DNA of 64,000 nt from Candidatus Avoscillospira avicola (lineage in GTDB: Bacteria > Bacillota > Clostridia > Oscillospirales > Oscillospiraceae): the NCBI GenBank assembly GCA_018712245.1, contig DVHE01000022.1:25982-89981 (forward strand). The letters are read 5' to 3'. The notes under the pieces were generated by a model. That model saw only the letters and a program-made list of their open reading frames with translations, was not told where the DNA came from and searched no databases. Numbering within the stretch: position 1 is the stretch's first letter; every line of letters begins with the position of its first letter. Positions 7,822 through 14,327 of the stretch are shown in pieces. A program made the position numbers and the translations under genes.

Positions 7822-8250
7822 TTATCGGTAGTACAGGTTGACGCGGCGGCGGGCGCAATGACGAAATATTTTCTTGAATTTTTCAAGGGTTTCACAAACA
7901 GATTTTCCACTATACGTAGTTGTATCAAGATCAAACTGAATGTCTTTGATTGCATTGTAAATTTTACGGCATTCATCAGGTGAGAACTGGCCGCGATCAT
8001 CGGGATGGCAGATCAGTATGTTCAGGTCATCATTGCTTTGCGAATTCCAGATGGACATATCTTCCTCTGTGAGCGGGCCGATGTATTTTCCGTCACAAAA
8101 ACCGTCGCAACGTCCACGCCGAAAAATTTCTCTGCATTTTGTGCCGTAAACATGATTTATAAGTTCTTCTATGAATGCACTGTAACGGCCATAGGACCCG
8201 TGAAAATTATCTTCGTGAGAAAGACCTGTGGCGAATGTATCAAGTCCCAT
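7822..8250 (-). CDS. Hypothetical phage protein, 142 residues
   Basis: I do not recognise this protein. It begins MGLDTFATGLSHEDNFHGSYG, has a Cys-containing centre (TKCREIFRRGRCDGFCDGKY), and ends with a basic tail. The opening recalls small phage proteins that start MGLDT, but I cannot give a function. AGAAAGGAT lies upstream of the ATG. Its base composition is more AT-rich than most of the prophage, like the repressor beside it, so the pair may have been acquired together. It is probably expressed in the lysogen with the repressor. Confidence 0.6.
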   Translation of the reverse strand: MGLDTFATGLSHEDNFHGSYGRYSAFIEELINHVYGTKCREIFRRGRCDGFCDGKYIGPLTEEDMSIWNSQSNDDLNILICHPDDRGQFSPDECRKIYNAIKDIQFDLDTTTYSGKSVCETLEKFKKIFRHCARRRVNLYYR

Positions 8251-8272
8251 ATTGCATATCCTTTCTGAATAG

Positions 8273-8307
8273 AAAATAGCCGGTCCGACGCCAGGACCGG
8301 CTATTTT
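8273..8307. terminator. Two-way stem-loop between the repressor and the 7822-8250 gene
   Basis: Perfect 14-bp stem AAAATAGCCGGTCC/GGACCGGCTATTTT with a 7-base loop and T-run on the plus side. Confidence 0.75.
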
Positions 8308-8308
8308 T

Positions 8309-8971
8309 TTATGCGTTGGCGGCGGGCGGTGAAGGAGAGGACCCGTCCGCCCCCTTTTCCTCGGCCATCAGCTCCTGGCGGTAGGCCTCCACGCGCTCTT
8401 CAATGGTGGAATTTGAGATCGTTGATTGAACAGACCTCTTGAAATTTCCGGATGATACCAAGAAATCTGCATATTGTTTAAGGTTTTGTTTTCCAATATC
8501 ATTTAACTTTCGATATTGGAGAAGCAAGGACAATTCATTATCGTTAAGAGTGGGGAGTGTAGAACCAATTGCCCATTCACGACCCAAGAGATGATCAGTT
8601 GAGAAAGATAAGGCTTCAGCAATATTGCTTAGTTCGACAGGGTCTGGAAAGTCTTCGAAATTTTCTAGTTCAATAAGTCTGGACTCGCTCATATGTGCAA
8701 GCTCGGCTAGATGCTTTGAACTCCATCCTCTGCGTTCTCTCTCAGATTTGATCTTATCTGGAAATGGAAAATAGAAACTATCATCCGCCAATAAAGTAAC
8801 TTTAACACCGAGTTTTTCTGCAAAAGAATTTACAGTCTTTATATTTGGTTCACGTTCACTATTTTCATAACGACTGATTGCTTGTTTTGTTGTTCCGAGT
8901 TGATCTGCTAATTCTTGTTGAGTAAGGTTAAGAGTAGTACGAATAAACTTAAGTTTTTCACCGAATTTCAT
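8309..8971 (-). CDS. Prophage repressor with two HTH domains
   Basis: Probably the C1-type repressor that keeps lysogeny. Residues 1-60 are a clear XRE HTH (LNLTQQELADQLGTTKQAISRYE, EREPNIKTVNSFAEKLGV). A second HTH-like unit follows at about residues 72-130 (IKSERERRGWSSKHLAELAHMSESRLIELE), then a helical tail. No S24 peptidase domain is present, so RecA-driven self-cleavage is unlikely; another way of induction is implied. The gene is AT-rich. It is divergent from the Cro-like gene at 9111, with a shared control region. Confidence 0.85.
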   Translation of the reverse strand: MKFGEKLKFIRTTLNLTQQELADQLGTTKQAISRYENSEREPNIKTVNSFAEKLGVKVTLLADDSFYFPFPDKIKSERERRGWSSKHLAELAHMSESRLIELENFEDFPDPVELSNIAEALSFSTDHLLGREWAIGSTLPTLNDNELSLLLQYRKLNDIGKQNLKQYADFLVSSGNFKRSVQSTISNSTIEERVEAYRQELMAEEKGADGSSPSPPAANA

Positions 8972-8975
8972 ATAG

Positions 8976-9070
8976 TCCCTCCTTTAGGGACGATTATACA
9001 CGATGTAATCAAAAAATGCAACAAGAAAAATCTCCAATATGTTGACAAAACGAAAAGTGTATGATATATT
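8976..9070. promoter_or_regulatory. Divergent lysogeny switch region
   Basis: Plus strand: TTGACA (9042-9047) and TATATT (9065-9070), 17-base spacer, driving the Cro-like gene. Minus strand: TTGCAT and TATAAT with a 17-base spacer, driving the repressor. Just before the repressor start is the hairpin GTCCCTCCTTTAGGGAC, which contains its ribosome binding site and could control translation. Confidence 0.6.
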
Positions 9071-9110
9071 GATGATGTCACCAAAAGGATTACAGCAAAG
9101 GAGGGATAAA

Positions 9111-9311
9111 ATGGTTAACGAACAGCTTAGAAGAGAAATCAAGAAAAAATTTAAGACAGATATGGAAATGGCAGAGAAAATGGGGTGGACCAAGCAGAAA
9201 TTGAGCAAAACCATCCTTGGACAAAGATGCCCGAAAGTATCTGATATCAATGCGATGAGTAATGCTCTTGAAATTCCTGTAGAAACAGTGATTTCTTTTT
9301 TTATTCAGTGA
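9111..9311 (+). CDS. Cro-like small HTH protein
   Basis: 66 residues: MVNEQLRREIKKKFKTDMEMAEKMGW then TKQKLSKTILGQRCPKVSDI, a single XRE-type HTH with the usual tail of a small antirepressor or Cro. The ATG at 9111 follows AAAGGAGGGATAAA; the longer frame from 9039 would overlap the promoter. It is the first gene of the rightward early transcript and faces the repressor, which fits a role in the lysis-lysogeny decision. Confidence 0.8.
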   Translation: MVNEQLRREIKKKFKTDMEMAEKMGWTKQKLSKTILGQRCPKVSDINAMSNALEIPVETVISFFIQ

Positions 9312-9378
9312 GTCACCAATAGGTTTACTTTCTGCCGCGGAGCGGGCGGGGGTGCAACGGGGAAGGGAGGTGAAGGGG

Positions 9379-9648
9379 ATGCCATTCATTTCGGAATTTT
9401 ACAGGCAGCCAAAAGTAAAGCCCCTGGCGCTGGCGCTGATTGCGGCAGCGGCAGCGGAAGGGGCAAGTTTGCATGACCTGGAAGAAGCCTATACCGTGGT
9501 CATACAGGAGTACAGGCACGTGATCAAGAAATCAGGAGAGATCATAACGCAGTTTCGCGGCGAGGTCGAGGGAAGCTTCGAACGTGCTGAGAAAGAAATC
9601 GAAGCGTTCCGAAGAGGACGCACCGGGATTACGGGCGAGGAAGTCTGA
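9379..9648 (+). CDS. Small early protein, unknown
   Basis: 89 residues beginning MPFISEFYRQPKVKPLALAL, alanine-rich, then a long helix (HDLEEAYTVVIQEYRHVIKKSGEIITQF) and a charged helical tail. Probably an all-alpha cytosolic protein. GGAGGTGAAGG lies upstream. Its last 117 bases overlap, tail to tail, the reverse-strand gene 9532-9741, which has an even better ribosome binding site. Both may be real, or only one. Confidence 0.5.
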   Translation: MPFISEFYRQPKVKPLALALIAAAAAEGASLHDLEEAYTVVIQEYRHVIKKSGEIITQFRGEVEGSFERAEKEIEAFRRGRTGITGEEV

Positions 9649-9741
9649 AAAGACAGCGTGGGTATAGGTAAGTGCCACACGCTGCTCCAATTCAGAATAA
9701 TCCCCGTCAAGGGTATACGGCGGCTTTGGCATCATTGACAT
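9532..9741 (-). CDS. Small reverse-strand early protein, unknown
   Basis: 69 residues beginning MSMMPKPPYTLDGDYSELEQ and ending ASLDLAAKLRYDLS, largely helical. It has a textbook ribosome binding site (AAAGGAGGTGAT, 5 bases before ATG) and its own promoter at 9765-9793, so translation is likely even though it runs against the early operon. No family recognised. It could be a lysogenic accessory gene or a regulator of the overlapping plus-strand gene. Confidence 0.6.
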   Translation of the reverse strand: MSMMPKPPYTLDGDYSELEQRVALTYTHAVFSDFLARNPGASSSERFDFFLSTFEASLDLAAKLRYDLS

Positions 9742-9764
9742 GAGATCACCTCCTTTCAATCCAC

Positions 9765-9793
9765 ATTCTACCATGGAATTGGAAGGGGTGCAA
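9765..9793 (-). promoter_or_regulatory. Promoter for the 9532-9741 gene
   Basis: Reverse strand TTGCAC (9793-9788) and TAGAAT (9770-9765), 17-base spacer, about 20 bases upstream of the start. Confidence 0.55.
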
Positions 9794-9812
9794 TGGAGAA
9801 GGGGGAAAACCT

Positions 9813-10193
9813 ATGAATGCTGTTGAAGAGCTTATTGAGATGGGCTATCCGAAGAAGATCAAAGGGAACGGAGGATACGAAGCCGTGTTGGTAGGCGTTC
9901 AGCCGCTTTTGGATGGAGAGGTCGCTGGCGTGTATCGCTATCCTGGTGGAGACGCAGTCCATCACATTTCGGAAATCAATGCTTTCTTTGCGAAGGTGGA
10001 TATTCGGGACAGCTTGAAGCTGTACTTGGATGCGCACGACGTGGTACAGGCGCAGCTGGCAGCAGCAGCCGGGATGACGCGGCAGAAGCTGAACGCGGCG
10101 CTGCACAAGCAGCGGAAGCTGGATGCCAACGAGCTGCTGCGGATTTGCGATGTGCTGGAGATCAGCGCGGACGATCTGTGGTGCCAGACATAA
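9813..10193 (+). CDS. HTH protein with extra N-terminal domain
   Basis: 126 residues. The N-terminal half (MNAVEELIEMGYPKKIKGNGGYEAVL, then YRYPGGDAVHHISEINAFF) looks like a small alpha/beta domain. Residues 65-120 form a weak XRE HTH (VVQAQLAAAAGMTRQKLNAAL, ANELLRICDVLEISADDLW). Probably a second DNA-binding regulator of the early region. AGAAGGGGG lies upstream. It is followed by a reverse-strand gene, 10233-10400, in a tail-to-tail arrangement. Confidence 0.65.
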   Translation: MNAVEELIEMGYPKKIKGNGGYEAVLVGVQPLLDGEVAGVYRYPGGDAVHHISEINAFFAKVDIRDSLKLYLDAHDVVQAQLAAAAGMTRQKLNAALHKQRKLDANELLRICDVLEISADDLWCQT

Positions 10194-10232
10194 ACATACC
10201 GCCAGGGCGGGAAGCCGAGGCGGTACGTCCGG

Positions 10233-10400
10233 TCAGTCCGGCATATCAGGGAAGAGACGGTGCGCTTCCTCTTTGTGGGGTTCGTCATAGCCGAAATTCA
10301 GAAGCATCAGCCGGCGTTCTTCATCTGACACGGCGCGATTGAAATCGTGGAGTTCCGATTTAATCCAACCGTCCGGCCTGAAAAACGGGTACCTGTCCAT
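10233..10400 (-). CDS. 55-residue reverse-strand protein, unknown
   Basis: Begins MDRYPFFRPDGWIKSELHDF and ends HRLFPDMPD; acidic and helical, with no family recognised. It has a near-perfect ribosome binding site (AAAGGAGGTGACCAAT before ATG) and a promoter at 10482-10510 on the same strand, with a palindrome in the leader. A likely real short gene that automatic calls with a size cut-off would miss. Confidence 0.6.
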   Translation of the reverse strand: MDRYPFFRPDGWIKSELHDFNRAVSDEERRLMLLNFGYDEPHKEEAHRLFPDMPD

Positions 10401-10458
10401 ATTGGTCACCTCCTTTCGCGGGGGAGGGGAGCAACGGGACGAGGCGCGGGGAGGGACA

Positions 10459-10475
10459 GCAAGGCAATGCCTTGC
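10459..10475. promoter_or_regulatory. 17-base palindrome, candidate operator
   Basis: GCAAGGCAATGCCTTGC is a perfect dyad lying just downstream of the reverse-strand promoter at 10482-10510. It could bind one of the HTH proteins encoded nearby. Confidence 0.45.
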
Positions 10476-10481
10476 AAAACG

Positions 10482-10510
10482 AGTATATCACGAAATGTAT
10501 CGAATAACAA
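10482..10510 (-). promoter_or_regulatory. Promoter for the 55-residue gene
   Basis: Reverse strand TTGTTA (10510-10505) and TATACT (10487-10482), 17-base spacer; the leader to the start codon is about 75 bases. Confidence 0.55.
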
Positions 10511-10539
10511 GACGAGCGGATAGAGGGAGGGGACGGGCA

Positions 10540-10875
10540 ATGGCACGGAAACGGGTAACGGCCCGGGGGCTGGAGCAGATGGGATACCAGGGGTTCCAGC
10601 AGACGAGCAGCGGAGAGGCGGTGGAGGCGCCGTGGGCGCTGGAATTCATCGCCATGGCGGCCAACAGCTGCCCGGGGTCGCTGCGGTTCAGCCGGGACAC
10701 GGAGGCGCGGCAGGTTCGCGTGGACTACACCCAGGAGAACGAAGAGAAGGGCGTGACGGTGCGGTTTTTCGCCGTGCGGAAAATGCTGGAGCATGAGGTA
10801 AAGAGAGGAGGTGAGGAGCATGGAGCAGCTGACGGAGCGGGGGAAGAAGTTGGTGGAGGATATTCTGAGCGCTAG
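10540..10875 (+). CDS. Small early phage protein, unknown
   Basis: 111 residues, basic at the N-terminus (MARKRVTARGLEQMGYQGFQ), then a beta-rich centre (ARQVRVDYTQENEEKGVTVRFFAV) and a Gly/Glu-rich tail. The tail overlaps the next gene by 56 bases and may be poorly constrained. AGAGGGAGGGG lies upstream of ATG 10540. No family recognised. Confidence 0.55.
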   Translation: MARKRVTARGLEQMGYQGFQQTSSGEAVEAPWALEFIAMAANSCPGSLRFSRDTEARQVRVDYTQENEEKGVTVRFFAVRKMLEHEVKRGGEEHGAADGAGEEVGGGYSER

Positions 10876-10978
10876 CAAAAAGCTGCCGGAGGAGCGGCAG
10901 TACACGCTATTGGGTGTGGCCATCGGCATGGGGCTGGAGCCGGTGCAGAAGGAGACGATGGAAGGCAAGAGCGCATGA
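10820..10978 (+). CDS. 52-residue helical protein
   Basis: MEQLTERGKKLVEDILSASK then KLPEERQYTLLGVAIGMGLE; predicted helical. A strong site GAGGAGGTGAGGAGC precedes the ATG. It overlaps the end of the previous gene and shares ATGA with the next, which supports translational coupling. Function unknown. Confidence 0.55.
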   Translation: MEQLTERGKKLVEDILSASKKLPEERQYTLLGVAIGMGLEPVQKETMEGKSA

Positions 10979-11142
10979 GTTATGGATACCACGCTACCAT
11001 CCGAGCGGATTGGCCGGGCGTTGGTGCTTTCGGGGCGCTGATGGCCAGGCTGATCCGCCGGGGGCGGCGGGGCGAATACAAGGAAATGCTGGAAAGGAGC
11101 ATGAAACATGAAACACACAGGGATGACCAGACCGGTGGATGA
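10975..11142 (+). CDS. 55-residue basic protein
   Basis: Starts in the ATGA overlap with the previous gene: MSYGYHATIRADWPGVG, then a helix rich in Arg (ALMARLIRRGRRGEYKEMLE). It ends inside the AbrB-like gene that follows. Support is the coupling and coding look only; no family recognised. Confidence 0.4.
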   Translation: MSYGYHATIRADWPGVGAFGALMARLIRRGRRGEYKEMLERSMKHETHRDDQTGG

Positions 11143-11365
11143 TTTGGGACGGATTGTCATTCCCAAGGAGCTGCGGGACAGCATGGACATCCGGCCGACG
11201 GATCGGATGGAATTCTGGATGACGGATGCGGGCATGGTGCTGCGGAAGGCGGAAGAGCGGTGCGCGGTGTGCGGCGGCGTGCATGGCGATATGCTGGACG
11301 TGGACGGCATGAAGTTCTGCCGGGTATGCGCCAGGAAGATTTCCAAGAAGCTAAGAACCGAATAG
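11108..11365 (+). CDS. AbrB/SpoVT-type regulator with zinc-binding tail
   Basis: 85 residues. The N-terminal swapped-hairpin DNA-binding domain is clear (TRPVDDLGRIVIPKELRDSM, then DRMEFWMTDAGMVLRKA). After it come two CxxC pairs (CAVCGG and CRVCARK), likely a zinc finger. Clostridial transition-state regulators of this form bind AT-rich promoters. In a phage it may adjust early transcription or interfere with the host's stationary-phase or sporulation control. GAAAGGAGC lies upstream of the start. Confidence 0.85.
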   Translation: MKHTGMTRPVDDLGRIVIPKELRDSMDIRPTDRMEFWMTDAGMVLRKAEERCAVCGGVHGDMLDVDGMKFCRVCARKISKKLRTE

Positions 11366-11410
11366 GACGAACCGGCGGCGGAATAGGATGGACCGAAAGG
11401 GGTGTTGACC

Positions 11411-11719
11411 ATGGCAAGGAAGCAAGAGCCGATCCGCACGGTATCGTATGTACATATGGGCGATCAGCTGGTATGCACGGACGATTTGACGCCGGAGCAG
11501 AAGCAGCGGCTGGGGACCTGGATCAAAAAAACATGGCTCAACGAACTATTCCGCGGCCAGGCAGAATTCTTCGAGGAAGGAGCGGAACGGCATGGAGCAG
11601 AAAGCGGCGAACGGGTTCCGGGCGAACACCGTGGCGCAGTTCAAAATCGGGATATGGCTGGACGAGATGGGGATCTCCGTGGAGGACTTATGGGCGCTGG
11701 AGCCGACGGCGCCCAATGA
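11411..11719 (+). CDS. Small phage protein, unknown
   Basis: 102 residues starting MARKQEPIRTVSYVHMGDQL, then LVCTDDLTPEQKQRLGTWI and KKTWLNELFRGQAEFF. This opening, ending in a helix before residue 60, looks like a common small phage protein. The last 40 residues overlap the next gene in another frame and are low in complexity. AAAGGGGTG lies upstream. Confidence 0.55.
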   Translation: MARKQEPIRTVSYVHMGDQLVCTDDLTPEQKQRLGTWIKKTWLNELFRGQAEFFEEGAERHGAESGERVPGEHRGAVQNRDMAGRDGDLRGGLMGAGADGAQ

Positions 11720-11804
11720 GGTACGGGTTGTCAACGCCATCGGCCAGCGCATGGTGGTACGGTGGGAGGACGATCACGCGAGGATCATCCCGCAGGCACG
11801 ATAA
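11592..11804 (+). CDS. Small phage protein, unknown
   Basis: 70 residues: MEQKAANGFRANTVAQFKIG, then IWLDEMGISVEDLWALEPT and a beta end (VRVVNAIGQRMVVRWEDDHA). GAGGAAGGAG precedes the start. It lies within the end of the previous gene (128-base overlap) and stops 5 bases before a tRNA gene. Its composition is more protein-like than the overlapped tail, so I favour it as real. Confidence 0.55.
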   Translation: MEQKAANGFRANTVAQFKIGIWLDEMGISVEDLWALEPTAPNEVRVVNAIGQRMVVRWEDDHARIIPQAR

Positions 11805-11809
11805 TTCGG

Positions 11810-11885
11810 GCAGGGGAGGCGCGTACGGATGCGCGGCGGCGTGAAGAACCGACGGCAGATGGTTCGAATCCATCCCCCTGCACCA
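11810..11885 (+). tRNA. tRNA-Phe (anticodon GAA), phage-borne
   Basis: Folds with all canonical lengths. Acceptor GCAGGGG/CCCCTGC is perfect; D-stem GCGC/GCGC; anticodon loop GTGAAGA with T33 and GAA at 34-36; T-arm GATGG-TTCGAAT-CCATC; CCA is encoded. The anticodon stem GCGGC/ACCGA has two mismatches, at its outer and inner ends, so the tRNA may be decayed or atypical. Confidence 0.7.
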
Positions 11886-11910
11886 TGGATCAAATTCAAA
11901 GGAGGACAGG

Positions 11911-12204
11911 ATGATTAAGGCAATCATAGAAAGAAGCGACGGGGAAGTAACTGTCAATGTGGAATTTGAAGGCAGTATGACAGAACTCCTATCTGATACG
12001 ACATTCCTGGCCCGGGCAATCGCGAAGGATTTGGAAAAGCAGAAGCCGGGATACGGCAGGGCGTATTTGGACGGGCTGCGGATGGGAATGCGCCTGGGCC
12101 TGTTCAGCCTGGAACTGCCGGAGGACCCGCCGGCGGGGCCTTGCCCGCAGGGGCCGGAGGGAGAACCGGGGGGACTGGAAGAGAAGGAAAACACGGGCGG
12201 CTGA
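11911..12204 (+). CDS. Hypothetical phage protein, 97 residues
   Basis: Begins MIKAIIERSDGEVTVNVEFE, a beta hairpin, then helices (MTELLSDTTFLARAIAKDLE) and a Pro/Gly/Glu-rich tail. AAAGGAGGACAGG lies upstream of the ATG. It sits between tRNA genes. The opening is like other small phage proteins of unknown role that start with a beta strand and carry a central helix. Confidence 0.6.
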   Translation: MIKAIIERSDGEVTVNVEFEGSMTELLSDTTFLARAIAKDLEKQKPGYGRAYLDGLRMGMRLGLFSLELPEDPPAGPCPQGPEGEPGGLEEKENTGG

Positions 12205-12230
12205 CAGCCGCCCGGACGGGTAAGAGAATT

Positions 12231-12260
12231 GCGGGCCGATGTGGGCATCGGCCCCTACAA
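12231..12260 (+). repeat. Palindromic repeat, type C
   Basis: GCGGGCCGATGTGGGCATCG followed by GCCCCTACAA: a stem GGGCCGATG/CATCGGCCC. The same unit is at 20018, 26610 and 38291. Confidence 0.85.
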
Positions 12261-12271
12261 GACGAAGATAT

Positions 12272-12345
12272 GCGGATATGGTGTAATGGCAGCACAGCAG
12301 CTTCCCAAGCTGCGGGCGCGGGTTCGATCCCCGTTATCCGCTCCA
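12272..12345 (+). tRNA. tRNA-Gly (anticodon CCC)
   Basis: Acceptor GCGGATA/TATCCGC, anticodon stem GCAGC/GCTGC around TTCCCAA, T-loop TTCGATC, and encoded CCA. A GC hairpin (CCGCCGG...CCGGCGG) follows at once. It reads GGG glycine codons. Confidence 0.95.
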
Positions 12346-12446
12346 CCGCCGGTTGGGCATGGCCGGCGGCCCTTTCCAAACGCCCCAGCCGCGCCGGAGT
12401 GACGGGGTGTGCGCCGAAAGGCGTGGACCGGTGCGGACTAGCATAT

Positions 12447-12521
12447 GCGCGTGTGGTGTAGGCGGAAACACGGCGGCCTTCCAAGCCGCCTTCGCGGGTT
12501 CGAGGCCCGTCACGCGCTCCA
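12447..12521 (+). tRNA. tRNA-Gly (anticodon TCC)
   Basis: Acceptor GCGCGTG/CACGCGC, anticodon stem GCGGC/GCCGC around CTTCCAA, T-loop TTCGAGG, encoded CCA. The same type of CCGCCGG/CCGGCGG hairpin follows, so this and the Gly-CCC gene may have arisen as a repeated unit. It reads GGA and, by wobble, GGG. Confidence 0.93.
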
Positions 12522-12820
12522 CCGCCGGCGTGGACAGGCCGGCGGGTCCTCCCTTACTTGCATGAACGTCCCGGGGAACGAGGCGATGGGACGTGCGCTG
12601 CGGACACAGTGTGGATCGTTCCCACCCCGGCCCCTGCGGGGGCCGGGAGATAGATCGTGCATACAACCCAGAGGAACAACCCCTCAGTCAGCCTTCGGCT
12701 GACAGCTCCCCTTTCACAGGGGAGCCAGGCGGGCGGCTGATAGCCGCCCCTACGAGGTGCGAGGCATTTATGTGGGCGCATAAGGTGCGGTGGGAGGCAG
12801 AACAGAAATATTGAGAATAA
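12522..12820. repeat. Non-coding stretch with hairpins and type A/C repeats
   Basis: No gene seen. It holds the post-tRNA GC hairpin, a CCCGGCCCC/GGGGGCCGGG stem near 12622-12650, a type A repeat at 12677-12726 and a type C unit (GGGCGGCTGATAGCCGCCCC) at about 12730-12753. Confidence 0.7.
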
Positions 12821-12847
12821 CGCAGTCCTGGTGGGCTGCGATTTTTT
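12821..12847 (+). terminator. Terminator before the 12863 gene
   Basis: Stem CGCAG-CC/GG-CTGCG followed by ATTTTTT. Confidence 0.6.
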
Positions 12848-12862
12848 GAAAGGAGCTTTGCT

Positions 12863-13168
12863 ATGACGGATGTGGAACGGATCACCATGGAGAACCAGGA
12901 GCGGGTGCGCTTTGCGCGGGAGATCGATTGGAACAACCGGCGGGAATATCTGCTGGAGGTGAAGCGGCAGAAGGAGATGCGGAGGCGGCGCGTCGAGCAG
13001 AGATTTCGGCGAGGCATGGAGATCGCGGCATGGGCGTTTGTGGGAGCCGGTGCTGCCATGGCTGGGGTTGCAGTACACGCCGAGGCCTGGGGGCTGATGA
13101 CGGCGGCAGGCGTGTGGTTTGCGCTGGCGGCCATCGCGGCCATGTTTACCGGGAAGGGTACGGACTGA
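12863..13168 (+). CDS. Small membrane protein with charged N-terminus
   Basis: 101 residues. A very charged helical first half (TMENQERVRFAREIDWNNRR, then EVKRQKEMRRRRVEQRFRRG) leads into two membrane helices (IAAWAFVGAGAAMAGVAVHA and MTAAGVWFALAAIAAMF). GAAAGGAGC lies upstream. A phage membrane protein of unknown role; its basic face suggests contact with nucleic acid or lipid head groups. Its stop codon overlaps the next start (TGATG). Confidence 0.65.
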   Translation: MTDVERITMENQERVRFAREIDWNNRREYLLEVKRQKEMRRRRVEQRFRRGMEIAAWAFVGAGAAMAGVAVHAEAWGLMTAAGVWFALAAIAAMFTGKGTD

Positions 13169-13467
13169 TGGGCAGCGCGGCGCGGCTGGTGCGCGGGGAT
13201 CAGCAAAAGCAGATTGTAAAGCGCATCGAAGGGATGGCCGGGATTGCTGGGCGTGGAGGCAGATATTCAGTATGGGAGGGAAACACAGTGAGCAGGCAGA
13301 AAAATATGCGTAGGATTTCGGTTTTAGTAACGGCGCAGACGGCGCACAACCTGGGGAGGCTGGCGGCCATGGACGGCGGGAATGAGGGCCGCGTGATCGA
13401 CAAACTTGTCCGGGACAGGATGGTGATGCTCAAAGAGGCGGAGCGGATGGTGCGGCGGCATGAGTAA
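13168..13467 (+). CDS. Ribbon-helix-helix-like small protein
   Basis: Up to 99 residues from the TGATG overlap. The C-terminal 60 (RRISVLVTAQTAHNLGRLAA, then NEGRVIDKLVRDRMVMLKEA) look like an Arc/CopG-type ribbon-helix-helix domain. A GTG at 13288 with GGGAGGGAAAC upstream would give just this domain and may be the true start. Possibly a DNA-binding regulator. Confidence 0.55.
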   Translation: MGSAARLVRGDQQKQIVKRIEGMAGIAGRGGRYSVWEGNTVSRQKNMRRISVLVTAQTAHNLGRLAAMDGGNEGRVIDKLVRDRMVMLKEAERMVRRHE

Positions 13468-13744
13468 TGGGAATTGGAAACTGCTGTACAACGACAAACG
13501 GCGATGCAGGATTTTTGCCTGCAAAAAGGAGAGGGGCGGTTTATGCTGCGCGGACTGCGCACGGGAAGACTGCAACAAGCGGTGTTTGAATTCGCCGGAT
13601 CGGTGCGGGCAGGTAATCCGGCGGCAGCCGAAGGAAAAGGACGCGGAACAGCAGACGAAGACCGCTGCGGCACGGGAACATTTTTACAGTGAAAAAGACG
13701 ATGCCTGGGAGACCAGGGCGTACACGAGAAAAAGGAGAATCTGA
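13460..13744 (+). CDS. Cys-rich small protein
   Basis: 94 residues with a cluster of seven or more cysteines (FACKKERGGLCCADCAREDC, then NKRCLNSPDRCG), probably a zinc-binding unit, and a charged tail. It overlaps the end of the previous gene by eight bases. Such proteins are common in gut clostridial phages, but I cannot give a function. Confidence 0.6.
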   Translation: MSNGNWKLLYNDKRRCRIFACKKERGGLCCADCAREDCNKRCLNSPDRCGQVIRRQPKEKDAEQQTKTAAAREHFYSEKDDAWETRAYTRKRRI

Positions 13745-13746
13745 AA

Positions 13747-14004
13747 ATGTCATACCTAAAAGAAAAACACGGGATCATTCTTCTGGGAAAGACCCCTGAG
13801 GGGACGTGTCCAATGTGTGCTGTGGCACACGATAAAGAAATGCCTCACAATCGGGACAGTTTAGTGTATCAATATAAGTTTTATGACGAAAATGGGAGAT
13901 GGCCTACATGGCGGGATGCCATGGCCCATTGTCCGGAAAATATTAAGGCATATTGGACACAAGCACTTGAAGCGCGCGGCGTCAACGTAGATGGAGGAAG
14001 TTGA
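13747..14004 (+). CDS. Hypothetical protein with CPMC motif
   Basis: 85 residues, MSYLKEKHGIILLGKTPEGT then CPMCAVAHDKEMPHNRDSL and a Trp-rich centre (YDENGRWPTWRDAMAHCP). A CxxC and further Cys/His residues could bind zinc. AAAAGGAGAATCTG lies upstream. Less GC-rich than its neighbours. No family recognised. Confidence 0.6.
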   Translation: MSYLKEKHGIILLGKTPEGTCPMCAVAHDKEMPHNRDSLVYQYKFYDENGRWPTWRDAMAHCPENIKAYWTQALEARGVNVDGGS

Positions 14005-14006
14005 GC

Positions 14007-14327
14007 ATGGACGAGCTGACCATGGAACAGTGGGAAATGGGCATCTATGAGGATGCCGTGGAGACCTGGGGCCGGGAAGCCCAGCTGATGAAAGCCGCCG
14101 AGGAGCTGAGCGAACTGGCGGCGGCGATCAACCGCCTCCTGTGCTGCGAAAAGTCTGGGTACCGGAGCCGGGAAGAGGTCATGGCGGAGCTGCAGGGAGA
14201 GTGGGCCGACGCTGAGATCATGCTCAACCAGCTCCATGTGATGCTGGATATGGACGACGAGGTCTATATCGGCAAGCTGGAGGCGCTGGAGGAGAAGATC
14301 CGGAAGGCGCGGGAGAATGCGGGATGA
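14007..14327 (+). CDS. MazG-like nucleotide pyrophosphohydrolase
   Basis: 106 residues, all-alpha, with the NTP-PPase pattern: KAAEELSELAAAINRLLCCE (the EExxE-type metal site) and, after a helix, EWADAEIMLNQLHVMLDM (ExxD). Such phage enzymes hydrolyse (d)NTPs or alarmones and can help phage DNA synthesis or blunt host starvation responses. I chose ATG 14007 because GGAGGA is 8 bases upstream. It overlaps the Dam gene by 4 bases (ATGA). Confidence 0.78.
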   Translation: MDELTMEQWEMGIYEDAVETWGREAQLMKAAEELSELAAAINRLLCCEKSGYRSREEVMAELQGEWADAEIMLNQLHVMLDMDDEVYIGKLEALEEKIRKARENAG

